64,000 nucleotides of DNA from JACXTP01 sp963789555 (GTDB lineage: Archaea > Thermoplasmatota > Thermoplasmata > Methanomassiliicoccales > UBA472). This document shows positions 19,632 to 28,330 of this stretch, piece after piece. Each line of letters opens with the position of its first letter. Within the stretch, counting starts at the first letter, position 1. The notes beneath the pieces were generated by a model. It searched no databases, had not been told where the DNA came from, and worked only from the letters and a program-made list of their open reading frames with translations. The stretch is from positions 213,648 through 277,647 of the forward strand of contig CAWBKY010000009.1 in assembly GCA_963789555.1 (NCBI GenBank), in the 5' to 3' direction. A program made the position numbers and the translations under genes.

Positions 19632-19814
19632 ATGGAGACCCTAGGCCTTTGCCAATACTGTTCCAGACCGGCGTGACGTTCCTGCTCGTTGTGCGGAGGT
19701 TTGTTCTGCGAGGAGCACTTCGATAAAGCGAGCGGACTATGCTACAACTGCGCCCTCAAAGTGAGGAATGGAGAAAAGAGGACGGCCAGGGACATGGACC
19801 GTCTGTTGCACTGA
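19632..19814 (+). CDS. Small zinc-ribbon protein interrupted by an in-frame TGA
   Basis: From ATG 19632 the frame reads METLGLCQYCSRPA, then TGA (19674-19676), and continues in the same frame as RSCSLCGGLFCEEHFDKASG, LCYNCALKVRNGEKRTARDM and a final TGA at 19812. Four Cys pairs plus a His (CQYC, CSLC, C-EEH, C-NC) form a two-zinc cross-brace pattern like B-box/AN1 fingers. Sixty codons with consistent coding on both sides of the stop argue for one gene. A TGC-to-TGA substitution error is the simplest cause, since Cys fits the position; a genuine nonsense mutation or readthrough cannot be excluded. Confidence 0.55.
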
Positions 19815-19816
19815 AC

Positions 19817-20308
19817 TTAGAGCAGTTTCTTGGCCGCCGCTTCATCTAGACCGATGGACTTCAGCAGATATTTGAGCGACTTTTTGGCGATGATCTGCCT
19901 GGTGTTCTCGTCGAGATGCTGTTCGAAGACCGCCGGGGCCCTTCTATAATACTCCACTCCGAACTCTGAATAATAATATGAGGAGTTGTCTGGGTCGACC
20001 TCTGCCGCCTTGTTGTAGGCGGTCTCTGCCTCATTGAACGTACCTATGTCCATGCAGAAGGCTGCATAGGATTGGTACATGAATGGGTTGTCTGGTTGGA
20101 GCTCGATGGCCTTCTTGTACAACGCCACGATCTCCTCCTGAGGGACCTTCGGGACCAATACCGCGGCGTCTGCCTTGGCTAGGTAGGCCTCTGCGTTCTT
20201 GGGGTCGAGCTTGATGGCCTTGTCGAACTTGGTGAGGGCTTGCTGATACTCCCCCTCGCCCATCAGCTGGAATCCTTGCTTCATCAATTTTTCAAACTCG
20301 TCCGCCAT
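19817..20308 (-). CDS. TPR-repeat protein
   Basis: An intact 163-residue protein made largely of tetratricopeptide repeats: GEYQQALTKFDKAIKLDPKN, then a degenerate repeat ending KAIELQPDNPFMYQ, then GTFNEAETAYNKAAEVDPDN. TPRs form superhelical scaffolds for protein binding. The C-terminus is charged and Lys/Ala rich (SLKYLLKSIGLDEAAAKKLL). It lies downstream of the archaellin gene on the same strand and converges with the zinc-ribbon gene at two bases' distance. Partner unknown. Confidence 0.85.
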   Translation of the reverse strand: MADEFEKLMKQGFQLMGEGEYQQALTKFDKAIKLDPKNAEAYLAKADAAVLVPKVPQEEIVALYKKAIELQPDNPFMYQSYAAFCMDIGTFNEAETAYNKAAEVDPDNSSYYYSEFGVEYYRRAPAVFEQHLDENTRQIIAKKSLKYLLKSIGLDEAAAKKLL

Positions 20309-20418
20309 CGGATCACTGAAATCGAGTAAGTGCTGATGATTGATAAAGATTTTGAGTCAGTGAACGCCTCTTGTGAATGAGTCGTGCATGCTGGCCTTCC
20401 TTGATCTTCGCTCGTATA

Positions 20419-21010
20419 TCATCGTAGGGAGACGACTGTGCCTACTATGTTGTCCGGTACGGTGAACGTCTCCAAGGTGGCGTGGCCCTCTGCCGGGATG
20501 AGCTTGATCGACGCCGACTGCCCGATCGCCACCGGAGGGTATATCCACCACTATCTTGACGAGGTCCCCCTGGCCAATCAGCGGTGGAACGCCATAGGAC
20601 CATGCAGGAAGATTTGATGCCAGGCAGACCTGCCTGGCGGTGAACCTCGTTTCTGACGAGGTGGAGTTCAAGGAATGATCGATGGAGCTGGTCATCGTCA
20701 TGACCTTTACGAGGAGATGATCGAGGTTGATGGGGGCGCTCCCCTGACCCAATCTCACCAGCACCTCGACCGAGGTTATCCTGCCGTCGTCATAATGTCC
20801 TACCATGTCCACAACGTCCAGGCCGGTGGAGACCTGGGACAGGGCATCCTGGGCGGTCTGTTCCGCCTGTTGAGCGGAATCGCTGTTGGTGTCGATGATC
20901 AAGCTGGCCGCGGATCCGGAGACCAAAAGTAGGGACATCAGTATTATGGTGGCCCCTATCCCGGTCTCTCCCCTACGGCTAGCGCTAAGCCTGACTTTGC
21001 TGATGGACAT
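20419..21010 (-). CDS. Archaellin (archaeal flagellin), one frameshift
   Basis: The N-terminus carries a class III signal peptide: a basic leader ending SASRRG, cleavage site before ETGIGATI, then a hydrophobic helix (LMSLLLVSGSAASLIIDTNS). Preflagellin peptidase cleaves such leaders and the helix forms the filament core. The body includes LDVVDMVGHYDDGRITSVEV. An indel near 20535 moves the end into PPVAIGQSASIKLIPAEGH and TVPDNIVGTVVSLR, the usual archaellin beta-domain end, stopping at 20419. The reconstructed length is about 197 residues. No other archaellum genes (flaC-J) lie in this window. A type IV pilin-like adhesin is the alternative. Confidence 0.82.
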
Positions 21011-21032
21011 CTCTAATGCTCCTCCCCTGATT

Positions 21033-21049
21033 GGACGGACGGTCCGTCC
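21033..21049. repeat. 17-bp palindrome upstream of the archaellin gene
   Basis: GGACGGAC (21033-21040) and GTCCGTCC (21042-21049) are exact inverted copies around one base. It sits 22 bases before the archaellin start, within the 5' leader or core promoter. It may be an operator; a GC-rich hairpin in the mRNA leader is also possible. Confidence 0.45.
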
Positions 21050-21218
21050 GAGATGCGGCAGGGCGCTGCGCCTGCCTTTCTTATCTTTCCGGATAATTTT
21101 AACGTGTTCCTTTATACTAATATTTTGTGTTTAATATGAATTATTTAAGATAATTTTTGTTATCACCATATGAAAAATTGTCATACTGGCCATATTATCA
21201 ATAATGAAAAATAATTAA

Positions 21219-21234
21219 TTATCTCATGAGATAA
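21219..21234. promoter_or_regulatory. 16-bp perfect palindrome beside a TATA element
   Basis: TTATCTCATGAGATAA at 21219-21234 is a perfect palindrome in the AT-rich archaellin-gatC gap (21011-21389). A TTATATAG element follows directly at about 21236-21243, and a second AT-rich TATA-like tract lies at 21260-21300. The arrangement fits a dimeric regulator covering a core promoter, for gatCAB or the archaellin gene. The rest of the gap shows no gene. Confidence 0.45.
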
Positions 21235-21389
21235 ATTATATAGCTGGGCTCATCTTCGATTTATATTATTTTAATTTATATATAATATAACGATTATTCT
21301 TTATCATCGGGCTGCCTCCAAACTGCATGGTCCTTCGAAAGGTTCCTATGCCAGTTCGACATTGCCTCCTGCCATATCATTGCGGTGGA

Positions 21390-21671
21390 GTGGATCCTGT
21401 GGACCGGGCAACAGTGCAAAGGGTCGCCAAGGTGGCCAGGCTAAAGCTTAGCGAAGAGGAGCTGGAGCGTTACGCTCAGGACCTGGAGGAGATACTCAAT
21501 AGCTTCGATGTTCTGGACCAAGCCCCCTCCCGGGACAGCTTCTCGTTCAATCCCGTCCCCATAGACGACGTGATGCGTGAGGACGAGGTGGGTTGCGACA
21601 TCGACCCGGAGAAGCTCATCGGACCAATGGATACCTACGATGGATACGTAAGGGGGCCTAAGCTCTCGTGA
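21390..21671 (+). CDS. gatC: Aspartyl/glutamyl-tRNA amidotransferase subunit C
   Basis: GatC is the small subunit that clamps GatA to GatB in the GatCAB amidotransferase. The intact frame has the typical ATVQRVAKVARLKLSEEELE helix, DLEEILNSFDVLDQ and a C-terminal belt with PVPIDDVMREDEV. The open frame extends back to 21327, but similarity begins only at VDRATVQ, so GTG 21390 (MDPVDRATVQ) is my choice. The stop overlaps the gatA start (GTGA at 21668). Confidence 0.9.
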   Translation: MDPVDRATVQRVAKVARLKLSEEELERYAQDLEEILNSFDVLDQAPSRDSFSFNPVPIDDVMREDEVGCDIDPEKLIGPMDTYDGYVRGPKLS

Positions 21672-22993
21672 CCGGTTGTTCGCCTCAGGCATTGCTTCGC
21701 CTGAACGAGAGGTATTCCATCTTCTGCCAGTTGATCGAAGGAGGGCCCTGCCCGATCACCGCTTCACATTCTCCGCCAAGGACAACCTCTGCACCACCGA
21801 GTTCCAGGCAAGGGCTGGGTCCCACATCCTCGAGGGTTATCGCCCACCCTTCGACGCCACCCCGGTCCACCGAATGCGGCAAGAGGGTGGACTGCTCATC
21901 GGCAAGACCAACATGGACGAGTTCGGGTTCGGCACCTTCAGCACCAACTCCGCGTTCGGTGTGCCGCGAAACCCCTTCGATGAGGAAAGGGCCTGCGGGG
22001 GTTCCAGTGGGGGCGCTGCCGCGGCAGCTTGCCTGATCCCGGGGCATGTCTCGCTGGGAGTGTCCACAGGCGGTTCGATCGCCTGCCCGGCCTCATTCTG
22101 TGGGGTGGTCGGCCTGACCCCGACCTATGGTCGGGTCTCGCGCTATGGCCTGATCGATTACGGCAACTCACTGGACAAGGTCGGCCTGCTGTCCCGCACC
22201 GTAAAGGACCTCTCCCATTTCCTTCCCGTCATCTCTGGGTCGGACCCCAAGGACCCGACCTCATGCGTGCAGCCTCCATTGGACCTGAGCCAGACCAGGG
22301 AAGGTCCGCTGGCATTGCCCACCGAATGCCTCGATGGGCTCGCCCCGGCGGTAAAGGAGGCGTTCCTTAGGGCTTTGGACAAGCTATGCCATCATCTCGG
22401 TGTGGAGGTGCACGAAGATCAGCATGCCTAGCCTGCGCTTCGCCATGCCCGCCTACTATGTCATCGCGACGACCGAGGCCTCCACCAACCTGGCGCGTTA
22501 TTGTGGCATGCGCTTCGGCGTGCCTGAGAAGGAATATCATCAACACTTCAACGACTACTTCAGCGGCGTGCGTTCTGAGCAGTTCGGGGATGAGGCCAAA
22601 CGACGCATCCTCCTCGGTACCTTCTGTCGCATGGTCGGGTTCAGGAACAAATACTACCTCAAGGCGCTCGGGGTCAGGGACCTGGTGTTGGAGGAATACA
22701 AGAAAGTGCTGGCCGACCACTCGTTCATCGTCTCACCGACCATGCCTTTCCTTCCGCCACGTTTCGATGAGATCTCCAAGATGAGGCCCATCGAGATGTA
22801 CCAGGCCGACTTCCTGACCATACCGCCGAACCTCACGGGCCTGCCGCACATCTCCGTGCCCTGTGGCTATGAAGGTGGGCTCCCCGTAGGGATGCAGCTC
22901 GTGGCCCCTCACTGGGAGGAGGGCGGCCTGATCAGGACGGCCGAGGTCTGGGAACGGCACTTCCATTACCATTTCCCGGAGGTGTCGCTATGA
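21668..22993 (+). CDS. gatA: Aspartyl/glutamyl-tRNA amidotransferase subunit A (frameshifts)
   Basis: GatA is the amidase that releases ammonia from glutamine for transamidation. The Ser-cisSer-Lys triad is visible: Lys in FTFSAKDNLCTTE, cis-Ser in GVSTGGSIACPASFCG, with CGGSSGGAAAAAC and GLTPTYGRVSRYGLIDYG alongside. The C-terminal half starts FAMPAYYVIATTEASTNLAR and ends HISVPCGYEGGLPVGMQLV. Indels lie near 21750 and 22415. The N-terminus is short: only about 20 residues precede NERYSIF, so the helical start of bacterial GatA is missing, as in some archaeal forms. GTG 21668 overlaps gatC, and the end overlaps gatB. Confidence 0.92.
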
Positions 22994-24347
22994 AGATCGG
23001 GCTGGAAGTGCACCTGCAGCTCCCCACCAGGTCCAAGCTGTTCTGCTCCTGCCCCACCACGGCGGAGCAGCCGAACACCGCGGTCTGCCCCACATGCCTG
23101 GGCTTCCCTGGCTCTAGGCCGGTAATGAACCGACGAGCGTTGCAATTAGGACTGATGATCACCAAGTTCCTCGACTGCAAGGTCAACGAGAAGGTGTGGT
23201 TCTCCCGTAAGACCTACTTCTATCCAGACCTGCCCAAGGACTTCCAGATCACCCAGTACGAGTCGCCCTTGGGCACGGACGGGCACTTCACACTGAATGA
23301 CCATCGCATTGGCATCTGGCGAGTGCACCTGGAGGAGGACCCTGGTCGCATCAAGCGCGTCGGGCGCAGCGGGGAGGAGGTCTCCTTCATCGATTACAAC
23401 CGATCTGGCATCCCTCTTGTGGAGATCGTCAGCGCTCCGGACCTAAGGTCGCCGGACGAGGCCAGGGAATATATCGATATGCTCGTCACCGAGCTCAGGC
23501 ATCTGGTGGGTCTTTCGGTCCAGGACGAGCAGACCGTGCGGGTGGACGCCAACATCTCGGTGGGGGAGGAGCGCGTGGAGGTAAAGAACGTCCAAGGGCT
23601 GCGCAACCTGGAGCGAGCGCTGCGCTACGAGGCGAACCGCCAGACGAAGGTGCTCGAGGCGGGCAAGAAGGTGGTGCGCGAGACCCGTCGTTACGACGAG
23701 GAGCGAAAGGTGACCCTGCCGGCGCGGGAGAAGGAGTTCGAGGAGGATTACGGTTACATAGGCGAGCCTGACCTGGGAGAGTTCACCATCGGGCCGATGG
23801 CGCGGGAGCTGGTGATCCCAGAGACGCCATACCGGAGAGCGGAGCGACTCGCCCAGCAATATGGCATCGAGCATCAGACAGCGCGACAGATGGTGAGCAC
23901 CTCTTGGTCCATGGCCGACCTTTTCGAGTCCTTGTGCGAGTTCGTCCCGGTGGAGAAGGCGCTGACCTGGTTGCTTGGGCCCGATCTCAGCATACTGGTC
24001 GAAGTTCGAGGTCTTGGTGAGGGAAGGTCGCACCGATGAGATCGGCGCGGTGATCAAGGCCGACGTCGATGGCACGATCACCGACAACGAGGCCCGTTTG
24101 AGATTGCTCCGTTTGATCGGGGAGGCCGAGCATGAGGAGCGGTCCGACCTGTGAGCCAGGATCGAACCTGGAATCATTGGTCGACCAATACCTCGAGGCC
24201 CATCCTGAGGTGCTTGAGGATTGCAAGAAGAACCCTAAGGCAGCCAACCGCGTCATCGGCCATCTGATGAAAGAGACGAAAGGCCTCTACTCCTCGAAGG
24301 ACATCGTGTCATGCGTGGAGGCAGAGGTCAGGAAAAGGTTGGGTTGA
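22990..24347 (+). CDS. gatB: Aspartyl/glutamyl-tRNA amidotransferase subunit B (frameshifts near the 3' end)
   Basis: GatB activates and amidates Asp-tRNA(Asn) or Glu-tRNA(Gln). The start ATG 22990 (MKIGLEVHLQLPTRSKLFCS) overlaps the gatA stop by four bases. FCSCPTT and AVCPTCLGFPGSRPVMN provide the zinc Cys; FYPDLPKDFQITQYESP and DYNRSGIPLVEIVS follow. After LTWLLGPDL the frame breaks near 23990; FEVLVREGRTDEIGAVIKAD and then VDQYLEAHPEVLEDCKKNP with VIGHLMKETKGL (the YqeY-like tail that grips the tRNA elbow) follow in other frames. Reconstructed length is about 452 residues. It converges with aspS at six bases. Confidence 0.93.
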
Positions 24348-24353
24348 AGGGTT

Positions 24354-26183
24354 TCAGCTCTCCTCATCCTCGTCGGCCAGGGACATGAGCTGCAGCTCGT
24401 CGAGCTTGGACTGGTCCACCGGGTTGGGCGACCCGTCCACCAGGGATTGGAACTTCTTGTTCTTGGGGAACGCTATCACGTCACGGATGCTCTCGCAACC
24501 CAACAGGATGGCGCAAAGCCGGTCCATGCCCATGCCGATGCCGCCATGGGGCGGGGCTCCGAACGACAGCGCCTCCAAGAAGAAATCGAACTCCCTCTCG
24601 ATGCGCTCCTCGCTCATGCCCAGGGCCTTGAACATCTTGCGCTGCACCTCCACGTTGTGGTTACGCAACGAGCCCGATCCGATCTCGCTCCCGTTCAGGA
24701 CCAGGTCGTAGGAGTAGCCCTTCAGGGCCATGAGGTCAGAGCCCTCAGGGATGTCCCCTTGGACCGGCCGCACGAACGGATGGTGGAACGAGGCCAGCTT
24801 GCCCGTGACCGGGTCGGCCTGGAACAACGGGCAATCGACCACCCATACGAACTGGTGGCCTTTGCCCTCGAGAAGTCCGTTGTCCTGGGCCAGCTTCAGC
24901 CGGAGCAGCCCGCCCGCCTTCTGGGTCTGGTGCTTCGGACCTGCGAGGAAGAGGCATAGGTCCCCTTTCTCCGCCTTGAGGCGGGAGGCCAGGTCCTCAA
25001 GGACCTTCTTGTCGAAATATTTCACGATGTTGGAGCTCAATCCCTCCTCGGTCATGCGCATCCAGGTCAGACCGCCCATGCCCTGTTGCTTGGCCCAATC
25101 GATGAGGCGGTCCACCTCCTTTCGGCCCACGTTGGCGTCCAGAGACTTCTCCTGTACCAGTGAGGACTTGAGATTGATGGCGATGATGACGCCCTTCTTC
25201 TGCAGGACCTTCTGGAATATCTCGTACTGGGCATGCGCGGCGATGTCGGTGACATCGGTCAGTTCCAATCCGAAACGGATGTCCGGAGCGTCCGTCCCGT
25301 AGCGAGACATGGCATCCTCCAGCTGTATGCGGGGGAATGGCGTGACCAGCTCCTTTCCGAACAGGTCCTTCCAAACCTGAGAATAGAGCCTCTCCACCAT
25401 GTGGAATATGTCCTCCTGGTCCACGAATGCCATCTCCATGTCCAACTGGGTGAACTCTGGTTGGCGGTCCGCCCGGGCGTCCTCGTCCCGATAGCAGCGA
25501 GCGATCTGGAAGTATCTTTCCACGCTGCCTACCATCAGCATCTGCTTGTAGAGCTGGGGCGATTGCGGCAGGGCGTAGAACGCCCCGGGCATGATCCTCG
25601 AAGGCACCAGGAAATCCCTGGCCCCCTCCTGCGTGCTCCTTGTCAGTGTGGGGGTCTCCACTTCGATGAAATCGATGGCGTCGAGATGCCGCCTGATGGA
25701 GGCGAGAAGGGAATGCCTGAACCGAAGGTTGGCCACCATGTCCGAACGTCTAAGGTCGAGGTAGCGATATTTCAGGCGAAGGTCCTCTCCGGGCAACATG
25801 GAGTTCTTCTGGTCGGCGATCTCGAACGGTATGGGCTTGGAGGAGTTCAGCACCTCTGCCTCCTCGATGAGCACCTCCACCTTGCCGGTGGGGTTGCGCT
25901 CATCTTCGGTACCAGGCACCCGGTCCCTAACCACGCCAGAAATGGAAATGACATACTCCCTTGCGACATTATTCAGCTTCTTGCCCAATCCAACTATGTC
26001 CACGTTCGACTGGTACGCTTCCGGGTCAAATACGGTCTGGGTCGAACCCATGGCATCGGCCAGGTCGATGAACCTGACCCCACCATGGTCCCGATAGAAG
26101 CGCACCCAGCCAGCGAGCTTGACCCTCTTGCCGATGTCCTTGGCGCGAAGGCTCCCACAATCCTGTGTCTTCATCATGCTCAT
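24354..26183 (-). CDS. aspS: Aspartyl-tRNA synthetase, bacterial type
   Basis: AspRS charges tRNA(Asp), and tRNA(Asn) in non-discriminating forms. The intact frame of about 609 residues contains the OB-fold anticodon domain (KRVKLAGWVRFYRDHGGVRF), class II motif 2 (YFQIARCYRDEDARADRQPE), a GAD insertion of about 100 residues (roughly KKGVIIAINLKSSLV to LCLFLAGPKH), and motif 3 (GIGMGMDRLCAILLG). The GAD insert and the length mark the bacterial class; archaeal AspRS is about 430 residues. The start ATG 26183 (MSMMKTQDCGSLRAK) is preferred over the open frame back to 26303, as CAGAGGCA precedes it. Its 3' end faces gatB, whose enzyme can repair mischarged Asp-tRNA(Asn). Confidence 0.95.
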   Translation of the reverse strand: MSMMKTQDCGSLRAKDIGKRVKLAGWVRFYRDHGGVRFIDLADAMGSTQTVFDPEAYQSNVDIVGLGKKLNNVAREYVISISGVVRDRVPGTEDERNPTGKVEVLIEEAEVLNSSKPIPFEIADQKNSMLPGEDLRLKYRYLDLRRSDMVANLRFRHSLLASIRRHLDAIDFIEVETPTLTRSTQEGARDFLVPSRIMPGAFYALPQSPQLYKQMLMVGSVERYFQIARCYRDEDARADRQPEFTQLDMEMAFVDQEDIFHMVERLYSQVWKDLFGKELVTPFPRIQLEDAMSRYGTDAPDIRFGLELTDVTDIAAHAQYEIFQKVLQKKGVIIAINLKSSLVQEKSLDANVGRKEVDRLIDWAKQQGMGGLTWMRMTEEGLSSNIVKYFDKKVLEDLASRLKAEKGDLCLFLAGPKHQTQKAGGLLRLKLAQDNGLLEGKGHQFVWVVDCPLFQADPVTGKLASFHHPFVRPVQGDIPEGSDLMALKGYSYDLVLNGSEIGSGSLRNHNVEVQRKMFKALGMSEERIEREFDFFLEALSFGAPPHGGIGMGMDRLCAILLGCESIRDVIAFPKNKKFQSLVDGSPNPVDQSKLDELQLMSLADEDEES

Positions 26184-26378
26184 TGCCTCTGGGTAAGATA
26201 GCTTCGATATTGCGGTTAAATGTCCTAGGATATTAAACCCTTTTCCAACCAAGGGCCATAGTATGATTCCAATAATGTTACATTTTTCAAATAAACCTGA
26301 CAAAATGATGATTTATCGATGAAATATGTAATAATCTGAACGATCAATGTTAACGGATGGCGCGGTCAGGCCTCAGGA

Positions 26379-26847
26379 TCATCGCTCTTTGGGCTCTTCG
26401 AAATCGGGCATGAAGTTGAACGGGTCCTTGATCATGTTCAGGATGACATAGGTATTGGTCTTCTTCACCCCAGGTATGGTGAGCATGCCCTTTACCACGC
26501 TGCTGAACTCCTCCCGGCTGCGGCATGCCACCCAAGCTATGGAGTCGCACTCGCCGGTGACATCGAATATGGCCACCACGTTGGTGAGGTCCATGATCTT
26601 CTTCTGCACGTCCATGAGGTCCCCCTCGACATAGATGTGGACGATGGCCATGAACTCGTAGCCCTAATTTCATGTAGTCGACCTGGGCACGATAACCCTT
26701 GATCACCCCTTCCTCCTCCAGATGCTTGACCCTCTGGATCAAGGTGGTGGGATGTATGCCCAGTCGTTTCGCTATTTGGCGGTAGGAGCCTTGGCTGGAA
26801 TGACATATCTCCTTAACGATCTTCTTGTCAAGGTCATCGATCTTCAT
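26379..26847 (-). CDS. Lrp/AsnC-family transcriptional regulator (one frameshift)
   Basis: The start ATG 26847 reads MKIDDLDKKIVKEICHSSQG, then YRQIAKRLGIHPTTLIQRVK, the HTH recognition region, and HLEEEGVIKGYRAQVDYMKL. An indel near 26668 shifts into YEFMAIVHIYVEGDLMDVQK, DVTGECDSIAWVACRSREEF and VKKTNTYVILNMIKDPFN, the alpha-beta RAM effector domain. About 155 residues, the normal length. Family members sense amino acids and act as octamers. A TTTATAAT-like TATA element lies about 60 bases upstream. It is divergent from alaX. Confidence 0.9.
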
Positions 26848-26997
26848 ATAGAACGCTCCATTTTCGCATGCTGGGGGATAATTGTGGACATATGTCCTTT
26901 TCATTATAAATATGATGAGCCATTCATCTAACCGCCTCTTCCCAAGACCTCGCTGCCGAGCATCGGGTTTTTTAAGACCCGCAACGATGCATGGCAT

Positions 26998-28210
26998 ATG
27001 AGATCCACCACCGTGAAACTCTATGAGGGGGAACCTTATCTGACGCATTTCAGTCGCCAAGGTGGTCGGGATCTCAGGCGACATGGTGGAGCTGGACAGG
27101 ACCGCCTTCTATCCTGGGGGCGGGGGTCAGGACCCTGACGTGGGTACCCTCGCTGGACTCGCCGTCTCTGATGTGCAGAACAAGAGCGGTGCGATCATGC
27201 ACAAGGTCCAGGGGCACAACCTCCAGGTGGGCCAGGAGGTGGAGGGGATGATAGACTGGCCGAGACGGTTCGACCTGATGAGGGCCCATACCGGTGAGCA
27301 CCTGCTCTTCTCTTCGTTGAACAGGCTGGTCGCGGATCTGGAACTGGTCAAGATAGCCATCACCCCGACCAAGAAGAGCTTCATCGTCAAAGGCAAGCTA
27401 GACTGGGACATAGTGCTGCAAGCAGAGACCGTGGTCAACCAGGTGATAGCGGCGGACGCCGAGACGGAGGATATGCACGTCGCCCGCGATGACCCGCTGG
27501 TGGCGGAATCCAGGGTCAAGCTGGAACGCATCCCTGGCGACCGCATCAGATTGGTGCGAATCGGCGATTTTGACCTGGCCGCGTGCGCTGGTGTGCATGT
27601 GAGCAGGACCGGCGAGATCGGCATGCTGTTAGTGGAGAAGGTATCCTCGGCCAAACCCGCTGGGGATCACGAGGTGGAGTTCAAGGTGGGGGAGGAGGCG
27701 ATGCGCCGATGCCTGCAGCTGGCGACCATTTCCCAGCAAGTGTCCGAACTCTATGGCGCCCACCCGGAGGACCTGCTAAAGGCGTTGCGCAACCAGGTAG
27801 AGGAGCTTGAAAGGACGAAGGATGCGCTCAGGCGTTATGCCAAGGCTTGGCTGGGCAACCTGCCGGCCGAGAAGGTCGGGGAGGTCTCGCTTTACACCGC
27901 AGTGACCCATGGATTGGACCGAAAGACATTGTCGGAAGAGGCGACCAAAAAGGCGCTATCGCCCAAGACCGCCTGTTTGTTCGTGGACGAAGCGGAGCGG
28001 ACCATGGTGGTGGTGGCGGTCTCCAAGGACCTGGAAGGCATCGATGCCAACTCCATCCTTCAAGCGGTGATCCATGAGCATGGTGGCAAAGGTGGAGGTA
28101 ACAAGACCTTCGCCAGCGGAGGCCTTGGTGGCACCGGTTCGGCAGAGTCGATGTTAGAGAAAGGACGCGCTCTCCTCATCAAGGACGCCGTGAAGGATTT
28201 GCCAGTTTAG
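26998..28210 (+). CDS. Alanyl-tRNA editing protein AlaX, long form with DHHA1 domain (one frameshift)
   Basis: AlaX proteins hydrolyse mischarged Ser- or Gly-tRNA(Ala). ATG 26998 opens MRSTTVKLYEGEPYLTHF, then after an indel near 27053 the long frame reads VVGISGDMVELDRTAFYPGG. Zinc and catalytic motifs are HTGEHLL and CAGVHV. A coiled segment (EDLLKALRNQVEELERTKDA) leads to a C-terminal DHHA1 domain with GGKGGGNKTFASGGLGGTG. It is a stand-alone editing protein, since the aminoacylation core of AlaRS is absent. About 404 residues, the AlaX-L class. Confidence 0.9.
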
Positions 28211-28330
28211 CCAGCATTAATTGTATAAATATTTTTAAAATAACTATACATTCATCTATTCATTTCTAATAATATAGATATTTGTAGCCAAAGCAAAGGT
28301 ACTTCTAGTAATTTTATTTTACATCAGTCC

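Noticed and set aside
19674..19676. Selenocysteine at the in-frame TGA
   Set aside because: No SECIS-like hairpin was recognised, Cys fits the position, and substitution or assembly error is more likely; kept only as a finding to check.
25233..26201. A 322-codon open frame antisense to aspS
   Set aside because: Shadow of an intact, conserved gene with GC-biased third positions.
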